A stretch of 12,798 nt of DNA, from assembly GCA_030608125.1 (NCBI GenBank), contig JAUWEU010000003.1, forward strand, positions 1 to 12,798, in the 5' to 3' direction. A program made the position numbers and the translations under genes. Shown in pieces: positions 5,928 through 11,845 of this stretch. Under the pieces are notes generated by a model. The model searched no databases and was not told the origin of the DNA. It saw only the letters and a list, made by a program, of their open reading frames with translations. The first letter of the stretch is position 1. Each line of letters begins with the position of its first letter. Source of the DNA: Dehalococcoidia bacterium (GTDB taxonomy: Bacteria > Chloroflexota > Dehalococcoidia > Dehalococcoidales > W498).

Positions 5928-8900
5928 ATGAAAAAGAAATTTTCTAAGATATGGGGAGTAGGCTTAACCGTCATGCTGCTTGCCAGCCTGATGGTGGTTG
6001 GGGCTCCGGTGTCGGCGGCTGCGCCGGTTATCAATGAGTGGGATGAGTTTGCCTATCCTGATCCCGGCGAAGATGGCGACTGGTTCAGGCAGGGAGTTGA
6101 CGCCTTGGGAAATCCTGAGCCTATAGAGGCTGTAGGTCCTATTGCCAAGGCTATTGATGGTACCCTCTATGCTTACGCTTGGGTAAATGCTGATGATGAT
6201 CGTCGGCATGACCCTGAGGAGGATGTGCTATTCAAGTCCGATGATGTCGGTCGCACCTGGGAGGAAACCGACTATGTCGAGCTAGACACAGACCCTGACA
6301 CCGCGGGAATTCAACCGCCAGAAGCCATAGTTGATATAGCCTGCTCCAGCCTTGATGAGGACACCCTGTATGTAACCGACGGTAACTATGTCTATAAGTC
6401 GGATGATGCCGGTGACGAATTTGCTTTTGTCGCCCGGGCTTCCCTTGAGACAGTTCTGCAGGGAGCATGTGGCATTGACATTGTCAACGAACCTATCACC
6501 AGCCTTGATGTTGGCTATGATAGGAATGATGACCCTATTGTCTTCATAGGCACCAGGACAGTAGGCGGCGTATGGTCTCCCGGTAGTGTCTTCTTCATCG
6601 CTGAAGAGGAATTCCCGTCTGAGTGGATTGACTTAGACCTAGCTTGCTACAGTACCGGTGATTACGATGCCTACTCTATAGGCTGCACACCCGACTTCGA
6701 CACCAGTAAGGAGGCATTTGTCGTAGTCAGTAATGGGATTGAGACCCATGTTATCAGCACCACAGGCACTACCTGTGACTGGGATGAGTTTGCCGAGCTA
6801 TTATGGAATTGTGTCTCTGTAAACAATTTTGGCATCTCGGCTGCCTCCAGGATTGGCTTCCCTGATGACTGGGACGACACCGAGACCCTGTTTGTCGGTG
6901 TCGTTAGTCCTGGTGATGGTGGTGATGTTTACTCAGTGACTGAGGACGGGGCTCTTGACCGTAATGTTGTACCCGGTGAAGGCGGTTGTTTAGGCCTCCA
7001 CACCAATATCATCAGCTTGGATGTGTGTGGTGACACTGACGACGGCTCACAGCTTGCTGGTGCTAACGATGATACCACTGTCTACTACAGCAGTGATGGT
7101 GGCTGGGAGTGGGATCCCAGCGATAAGAACCCCACCGGTGAGGACACAACCTATGTATTGTGGGTTGGAGATGATTGTGGTGAGTTGGGTCTGGCGGCAA
7201 CCGCTGGCTGTGAGTGTGCGGTATCGCTCTCCTGCGTTAGTGACGAGGTTGAAGATGTCGGTGAATCCTGGAACCAGATTTCACTGATTGCCACCGCTAT
7301 AGATTGCGTGCTTGATTTGAGCCACTCACCGGGCTACATTACTGACAGTGAGACCCTGTTTATGCTGACCGAGTGTGAGGACTGCTGTGGAGATGGTACC
7401 ACCAGTCTGTTCCGGTATGATGGCACCTTTTGGGAGAGGGTCTTTTGCAGCACTACCTACGCTGACGAGTTCCTGGGAGCAGAAGAGCAGATAGAGATGG
7501 TGCAGGTGTCTCCTGACTTCCTGGACACTGAAGTTGTATTTGTGGCTAACACTGATTTTGATATCTTCATGACCGAGGATGCTGGCTGCAGTTGGGATAG
7601 GCTGGGATACCCCTGCGACCCAACAACCATTACCGCGTGGGCGGTATTAGACGAGGACACCATCTACGTTGGCGGCATTGATCCTGATACCGGAGACCCA
7701 ATGGTCTACAGGACGGAAAGGCATGGCACCCGACCCTGGGATGACTGTGAGTTACCCACCGACGCTGGCAATGTCAGGTATTTTGCTTTTGCCGATGATG
7801 CCATTCTGGTCGGTGACGACGATTCTCAGGTGTTCATCTGCGAGGTTGATCCTGATGAGGACTGGGAAGACCAGGACTGGGATGAGGTCGGTGACTGTCA
7901 GGATGTTCTCGGAGGAAGTAACCCGACCTCGGTTGTCTTTGACCCCGGCTATGCCGTTAGCGATGATGAGGGAGAGAACACCATCTTCGCCGCTGCTGGA
8001 CATGTGATTGCCCGCTGTGTTATTGACCCTGATGAGGACTGGGAAGACCAGGAGTGGACGGAGATTTACGATGATGTAGGTGATGCTTGGGGTATGAAGG
8101 TCGTCGGCGACACCGCCCTCTATGTCGGTGATACGGCAGCAGTAGATGACCCTGACGACCCCGAGGACGGTGGTGTTTTGCGCTCGCTTAACCCGTTAGA
8201 GGAGGATGAGGATGATATCGTCTTTGAGCGACTAACCGAAGAGCTTCCTGATGAAAACGTAGAGCTGCGGGGTCTGCGGACGCGTACTGCCGGCGAAGAG
8301 GGCTGCCCTAACAGTAATGTCCTCTGGGCTATTGAGGGAGACCCCGACTGTAGCCGGGTGTGGTTCTATGAGGATACCCTGGCGTTCCCGGTAACCCTCG
8401 CCGCACCGGCTGATGGGGCTAATCTCGCTGTAGCCAAAACAGCTGAGGTTACCCTTTCGTGGGAGGCGCTCTGCGACGCTGAATGGTACGAGATAGACCT
8501 TTACGAGTATTGCGCCGAGTGCCCAGACGAGAAATTGTATGTACTCGAAGGATACGAGTTTGAGTGTGATGAAGATTGCCTTGGTTGTAGTGGTGAGACC
8601 TGTTGTTTGGTCGTCCCTGTCGTCGACGGGCTAGACCTAGAGCCAGGCACGACCTACTACTGGAAGGTAAGGGTGTTAGAGGGAGAGCCAACGCTGAGCA
8701 AGTGGTCAGATCTCTGGGAGTTCACCACAGCAATGACTGCTATAGACTTCTGGGAACTGTGCTCTCCAGAGTGCGGTGGTGATGACATCATCATCACCCC
8801 CAACTTCTCCTGGGATGCGGTTAGTGACGCTACTAGCTATGAGGTTCAGCTAGCCACTAACGAGGATTTCGATCCTGTCCTTGCTTCGGGGACGCCAACG

Positions 8901-9218
8901 GTTAATGCCTGGTTGGGTGCCCCTGAGCTTGATTACTCCACTACCTACTACTGGCGAGTAAGAGTAGTCAAGGATGATGTTTACTCTGATTGGACAGTAT
9001 GCATCTTCACCACCGAGGCAGAAGTTGTAGAAGTGTTCACCTGCCCGCAGTGCGGTCTGTCCTTCGACACTCAGGCTGAACTGCAGGCGCACTGGGATGC
9101 GGTTCACGCAGCAGTAGCACCAACGACCCCATTCCTGATCTGGGTGATAGTCGCTGTTGGTTTGATATTGGTGATTGCTGTGTTAATCCTGATAGTCAGA
9201 ACCAGGCGAGTAGCCTAA
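5928..9218 (+). CDS. Acidic, Cys-rich S-layer-like surface protein with Asp-box propellers, two Fn3 domains, C2H2 motif and membrane anchor
   Basis: 1096 residues. Residues 1-31 are a signal peptide (MKKKFSK start, VSA|AAP cleavage). Asp-box-like motifs lie near residues 103, 157, 388 and 548 (KSDDVGRTW, KSDDAGDEF, SSDGGWEW, TEDAGCSW), suggesting one or two beta-propellers across about 35-815. Two Fn3-like domains follow (about 820-930 and 940-1030, each with TTYYWxVRV). Residues 1039-1060 match the classical C2H2 finger exactly (C-x2-C-x3-F-x5-L-x2-H-x4-H). Residues 1069-1090 form a membrane helix followed by RTRRVA, which places the finger outside. I count about 38 Cys, and Asp/Glu-rich stretches recur (DPDEDWEDQ). 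Its own strong promoter, structured leader and terminator suggest an abundant monocistronic product. It resembles the BNR/Asp-box S-layer candidates of Dehalococcoides (recalled, not searched). The structural role is inference; compared with its upstream paralogue it gained N-terminal sequence and has fewer Fn3 domains. Confidence 0.85.
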   Translation: MKKKFSKIWGVGLTVMLLASLMVVGAPVSAAAPVINEWDEFAYPDPGEDGDWFRQGVDALGNPEPIEAVGPIAKAIDGTLYAYAWVNADDDRRHDPEEDVLFKSDDVGRTWEETDYVELDTDPDTAGIQPPEAIVDIACSSLDEDTLYVTDGNYVYKSDDAGDEFAFVARASLETVLQGACGIDIVNEPITSLDVGYDRNDDPIVFIGTRTVGGVWSPGSVFFIAEEEFPSEWIDLDLACYSTGDYDAYSIGCTPDFDTSKEAFVVVSNGIETHVISTTGTTCDWDEFAELLWNCVSVNNFGISAASRIGFPDDWDDTETLFVGVVSPGDGGDVYSVTEDGALDRNVVPGEGGCLGLHTNIISLDVCGDTDDGSQLAGANDDTTVYYSSDGGWEWDPSDKNPTGEDTTYVLWVGDDCGELGLAATAGCECAVSLSCVSDEVEDVGESWNQISLIATAIDCVLDLSHSPGYITDSETLFMLTECEDCCGDGTTSLFRYDGTFWERVFCSTTYADEFLGAEEQIEMVQVSPDFLDTEVVFVANTDFDIFMTEDAGCSWDRLGYPCDPTTITAWAVLDEDTIYVGGIDPDTGDPMVYRTERHGTRPWDDCELPTDAGNVRYFAFADDAILVGDDDSQVFICEVDPDEDWEDQDWDEVGDCQDVLGGSNPTSVVFDPGYAVSDDEGENTIFAAAGHVIARCVIDPDEDWEDQEWTEIYDDVGDAWGMKVVGDTALYVGDTAAVDDPDDPEDGGVLRSLNPLEEDEDDIVFERLTEELPDENVELRGLRTRTAGEEGCPNSNVLWAIEGDPDCSRVWFYEDTLAFPVTLAAPADGANLAVAKTAEVTLSWEALCDAEWYEIDLYEYCAECPDEKLYVLEGYEFECDEDCLGCSGETCCLVVPVVDGLDLEPGTTYYWKVRVLEGEPTLSKWSDLWEFTTAMTAIDFWELCSPECGGDDIIITPNFSWDAVSDATSYEVQLATNEDFDPVLASGTPTVNAWLGAPELDYSTTYYWRVRVVKDDVYSDWTVCIFTTEAEVVEVFTCPQCGLSFDTQAELQAHWDAVHAAVAPTTPFLIWVIVAVGLILVIAVLILIVRTRRVA
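7851..8053 (+). repeat. Exact 26-bp direct repeat inside the acidic surface gene
   Basis: The same 26 bases occur at 7851-7876 and 8028-8053, 177 bp (59 codons) apart and in frame. Both encode PDEDWEDQ after a Cys-containing strand (ICEVD and RCVID). The spacing fits one propeller blade, so this may be a blade duplication or local gene conversion. Confidence 0.7.
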
Positions 9219-9262
9219 TTAAACCGCCGATTTTGGCTTGATGGCTAATACATAATTCCCTA

Positions 9263-9297
9263 GGAAGCCCCCGAAATTCGGGGGCTTCCTTCTTTTT
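9263..9297 (+). terminator. Intrinsic terminator of the acidic surface gene
   Basis: GGAAGCCCCCGAA (9263-9275) and TTCGGGGGCTTCC (9277-9289) form a perfect GC-rich stem, followed directly by TTCTTTTT. It lies 45 bp after the stop codon. On the minus strand no T-run follows, so it acts in the plus direction only. Confidence 0.92.
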
Positions 9298-9307
9298 ATA
9301 AATCGTT

Positions 9308-9371
9308 CCCCCCTCTCCCTTGAGGGAGAGGGGGGCTAAATTGGGGTCCCCGAAAATCTTGATTTTTGGGG
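9308..9371. repeat. Two adjacent palindromic intergenic repeats
   Basis: CCCCCCTCTCCC (9308-9319) and GGGAGAGGGGGG (9324-9335) form a perfect 12-bp stem with a TTGA loop. CCCCGAAAATC (9348-9358) pairs with GATTTTTGGGG (9361-9371) with one G-U. A GGGGGTGAGGGTGA stretch follows at 9380-9393. This CCCTCTCCCTTGAGGGAGAGGG style is familiar from dispersed repeats in many bacterial genomes. They lie between convergent genes, where the minus-strand gene has no other visible terminator. Confidence 0.6.
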
Positions 9372-9399
9372 TAAATTAAGGGGGTGAGGGTGATATTTC

Positions 9400-10032
9400 T
9401 TAATAGTCAAGCAAAAAGACTTGGGTGCTGGCAGGCAAGTTTGACTTGGTGCAGGATAGCCTGGGCTGGGAATTAACCTCCTTTACCCCTATCTCCTTGA
9501 GGAATCTTCCTACTGGCTCCAGCTCCCGGTTTAGGGCTGGGGTTTTATAGTGCATAGGCACCACCGCTTTAGGCTCAAGCTGTCGAACCACCTCGGCTGC
9601 CATAGGGGCATTAATAGTGGACACGCCTCCCACCGGAAGTAGTAGCACATCCACATTGCCTATCTCCTCTACCTGTTGTGTAGTAAGCACATGCCCCAGG
9701 TCACCAAGGTGACACACCGATACCTCATCTACCTCAATAAGATAAATAGTGTTCTTACCTCTCTTTCTGCCGCCCTCCTTATCATGGAAGGCAGCTATCC
9801 CTATAATCAGGACACCACTGATTTCATACTCACCTGGTCTGGTAACCAGCTTCGGTTCACCACCAATGCCTTGAACATAGGAATGCCCCGGGTGCTGATG
9901 ACTTACAGTTACAATGTGTGCCGTAGGCTTGCCCAATGAGTAGCCCAAGTTCGGTGAATAAGGGTCAGTAATAATTGTGGCATGACTACCTTTAATCTTG
10001 AAGCAAGAATGACCTAACCAGCTAATATCCAT
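9400..10032 (-). CDS. Metallo-beta-lactamase-fold protein (Lactamase_B_3 / UPF0173-like)
   Basis: 210 residues from ATG 10032, close to the usual size of these small cytoplasmic MBL proteins. The start MDISWLGHSCFKI is the typical first strand and loop of the family. The metal motif is SHQHPGH: the three His of HxHxDH are present, but the Asp is replaced by Gly. Later ligand-region motifs are visible (GVLIIGIAAFHD, CHLGDLGH, VVPMHYKT). Relatives are predicted metal-dependent hydrolases with no established substrate. There is no signal peptide. The gene stands alone on the minus strand, convergent with the acidic surface gene and divergent from hrcA. An upstream TTG at 10068 is in frame, but it lies in the -35 box of the promoter that fits ATG 10032, so I reject it. 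Confidence 0.88.
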   Translation of the reverse strand: MDISWLGHSCFKIKGSHATIITDPYSPNLGYSLGKPTAHIVTVSHQHPGHSYVQGIGGEPKLVTRPGEYEISGVLIIGIAAFHDKEGGRKRGKNTIYLIEVDEVSVCHLGDLGHVLTTQQVEEIGNVDVLLLPVGGVSTINAPMAAEVVRQLEPKAVVPMHYKTPALNRELEPVGRFLKEIGVKEVNSQPRLSCTKSNLPASTQVFLLDY

Positions 10033-10039
10033 ATTGCTA

Positions 10040-10068
10040 AATATAGCATGAGTCAGCTTGCTGGTCAA
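10040..10068 (-). promoter_or_regulatory. Promoter of the MBL-fold gene, predicted leaderless
   Basis: On the minus strand TTGACC (10068-10063), exactly 17 nt, and TATATT (10045-10040), with TGC in front as an extended -10. ATG 10032 follows the -10 after 7 nt, and no Shine-Dalgarno sequence is present. The geometry is the same as at 1879-1917. Confidence 0.7.
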
Positions 10069-10111
10069 TTAAGGTTCTAGAGAACGAGGTCGATAAAATT
10101 TCCAATTCCTC

Positions 10112-10141
10112 TTGACAAAAAGCAGTCAGAGATGTTAAGTT
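10112..10141 (+). promoter_or_regulatory. Promoter of the hrcA-grpE-dnaK operon
   Basis: TTGACA at 10112-10117 is a perfect -35. The -10 is weak: TTAAGT (10135-10140, 17-nt spacer) or TAAGTT (10136-10141, 18-nt, with an upstream TG). Either gives a transcript start near 10147, directly before the CIRCE operator. Confidence 0.6.
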
Positions 10142-10151
10142 AAGTGGTAAT

Positions 10152-10182
10152 AATTAGCAGTCGCAGGCTTAGACTGCTAATT
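10152..10182. promoter_or_regulatory. CIRCE operator, symmetric variant
   Basis: TTAGCAGTC (10154-10162), a 9-nt spacer and GACTGCTAA (10172-10180) match the CIRCE consensus TTAGCACTC-N9-GAGTGCTAA except for one base per arm. The two changes compensate each other, and AA/TT extends the arms to 11 bp. CIRCE is the binding site of HrcA, encoded 12 bp downstream, so the operon is autoregulated. Its place just after the predicted transcript start suits repression by blocking RNA polymerase. Confidence 0.92.
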
Positions 10183-10194
10183 TGAGGCAGAGGG

Positions 10195-11241
10195 ATGTTA
10201 TTTCCCAGAACCGAGACAATACTCAAGTCTATAGTAGGAGAATATATTGCTAAGGCAACACCAGTGCCTTCAGAAGTCATTGCCCGTGACTGGAAGTTGG
10301 GGATAAGTCCGGCTACTATCCGCAATGAGATGGCATACCTTGAGCAGGAAGGCTATATTTTCCGCCCTCATCCTTCAGCCGGAAGTATACCGTCAGATAA
10401 AGGCTACCGTTATTATGTGGAGTCTCTGAAAGGCGTTGGGCTTCCCTTAGCCGAGCGGCGTTTGATAAGCCATCTCTTCCACCAGGTGGAGAGAGAGCTA
10501 GAGGAGTGGCTAAGTCTATCGGTAACACTGATAGCTCAATTGGTTCAAAATGTAGCTGTAGTTACTATGCCTAAGCCGGTAGACTGTCAATTCAAGTATC
10601 TGGAGTTGGTTGCTCTACAAGATACACTAGCACTGGTTGTCCTTGTCCTTCGTGGAGCCAGACTAAAGCAACAGCTAATAACCTTTGACCAGGTCATATC
10701 TCAACCGGGGCTAACGGCTATTGCCAACAAACTAAATGCTGCTTATTCTGGTTTGACTAGCTCACAGATTTCAGCTAAAGCCATAGAGCTTTCCCCCAGC
10801 GAACGGCAAGTAACTGATTGCTTGGTAAAGATAATGCAGGCTGAAGATGAACTTGAGTATGAGAAGCCTTACCTTGATGGCTTGCACTTTATGCTTAACC
10901 AGCCAGAATTTGCCTATAGTCAACGGATGCTAGCCTTAATGGAATTGGTCGAACACAGAAACCTGCTCAAGACTATTGTCCCTCAGGGGTTAGCTAGCCA
11001 CAGGGTGCAGGTAATTATAGGTAAGGAAAATAAGGAAGAGGTTATCCATAACTACAGTGTCGTCATCTGCCGATATGGTCTCCCTGAAGAAGCCGTGGGC
11101 ACTATAGGTGTGGTCGGACCTACCCGGATGCCCTATGGTCGAGCTATCTCTGCCGTAGACTATATAGCCTCGGTGCTGAGTGAATTGGTGGACGAACTAT
11201 ATGGGAAACAAACACCCATAAACCTGGATAATACCAATTGA
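10195..11241 (+). CDS. hrcA: Heat-inducible transcription repressor HrcA
   Basis: 348 residues, the usual length. The N-terminal winged helix-turn-helix (residues about 1-75) carries the family signatures LKSIVGEYI, LGISPATIRNEMAYLEQEGY and the wing HPSAGSIPSDKGYRYYV. The central and C-terminal parts form the dimerisation/GAF-like region, ending with IGVVGPTRMPYGRAISAVDYI, a conserved HrcA block. The protein binds CIRCE as a dimer and represses chaperone genes; in well-studied species GroEL helps keep it folded, linking free chaperone to repression. The ATG at 10195 has GAGG 7 nt upstream. First gene of hrcA-grpE-dnaK; grpE follows after 52 nt. Confidence 0.97.
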   Translation: MLFPRTETILKSIVGEYIAKATPVPSEVIARDWKLGISPATIRNEMAYLEQEGYIFRPHPSAGSIPSDKGYRYYVESLKGVGLPLAERRLISHLFHQVERELEEWLSLSVTLIAQLVQNVAVVTMPKPVDCQFKYLELVALQDTLALVVLVLRGARLKQQLITFDQVISQPGLTAIANKLNAAYSGLTSSQISAKAIELSPSERQVTDCLVKIMQAEDELEYEKPYLDGLHFMLNQPEFAYSQRMLALMELVEHRNLLKTIVPQGLASHRVQVIIGKENKEEVIHNYSVVICRYGLPEEAVGTIGVVGPTRMPYGRAISAVDYIASVLSELVDELYGKQTPINLDNTN

Positions 11242-11272
11242 TGGGAGCAGCTTTGTCTCTCAAGTTACTAAA

Positions 11273-11280
11273 AAGGAGGT
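11273..11280 (+). promoter_or_regulatory. Ribosome binding site of grpE, long spacing
   Basis: AAGGAGGT ends 13 nt before ATG 11294. An in-frame TAG at 11285-11287 excludes an earlier start. Confidence 0.7.
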
Positions 11281-11293
11281 AAGTTAGATAATA

Positions 11294-11842
11294 ATGACAC
11301 AGCCAGACTCAGAAGAAGGTCTAACCAGTGATGTAGAACAAGGAGTGGCTGAGGCGGAAGACATTGAGGTATTGAAGCAGGCACTGGCTGAGGAAAAGGC
11401 AAAGGTAGAAGCCAATCTGGCTGGTTGGCAAAGAGCCCAGGCTGACTTCATTAACTACAAGCGGCGCAGTGAGCAGGAAAAAGAGGAGATTAGCAAATTT
11501 GCCAACGCTGCGCTCATGCTTAATCTGCTGCCAATCCTAGATGATCTGGAACGAGCCCTTGTTTCTATTCCGCCTAAACTAGTCGGGTTTACCTGGGTAG
11601 AGGGCATCAGCCTCATTGAGCGAAAGCTTCGGGCAAGTCTGGAGGTACAAGGGCTATCCCAGATTAAGGCACTGGGTGAACCATTTGACCCCAACCTCCA
11701 TGAAGCGGCGATGTACGCCAAAGGTAAGGAGGGAATAGTTATTGAGGAGCTGCAAACGGGCTATAAACTGCATGATAGGGTTATTCGACCGACTATGGTG
11801 GTAGTGGGCAATGGGGAAGAGGAGGAAAACAAGGAGGATTAA
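11294..11842 (+). CDS. grpE: Nucleotide exchange factor GrpE
   Basis: 182 residues, normal for the family. An acidic, disordered N terminus (about 1-22) leads into a long helical dimerisation region (about 23-65, WQRAQADFINYKRRSEQEK). A four-helix-bundle part follows (ALMLNLLPILDDLERAL), then the C-terminal beta-wing with the GrpE signature: GEPFDPNLHEA, VIEELQTGYKLHDRVIRP, VVVG. GrpE releases ADP from DnaK in the cytoplasm. The stop codon is 3 nt before the dnaK start, and the dnaK ribosome binding site lies in the last grpE codons, so the two are probably translationally coupled. Confidence 0.97.
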   Translation: MTQPDSEEGLTSDVEQGVAEAEDIEVLKQALAEEKAKVEANLAGWQRAQADFINYKRRSEQEKEEISKFANAALMLNLLPILDDLERALVSIPPKLVGFTWVEGISLIERKLRASLEVQGLSQIKALGEPFDPNLHEAAMYAKGKEGIVIEELQTGYKLHDRVIRPTMVVVGNGEEEENKED

Positions 11843-11845
11843 ACT

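Noticed and set aside
8449..8691. Minus-strand open frames inside the acidic surface gene, this one and several others
   Set aside because: They overlap a clear coding gene, are Arg/His-rich shadows of Asp/Glu codons, and have no ribosome binding site or recognisable domain.
10033..10068. TTG start at 10068 for the MBL-fold gene
   Set aside because: The TTG is part of the -35 box of the promoter serving ATG 10032, and family members start at the MDI-WLGHS position.
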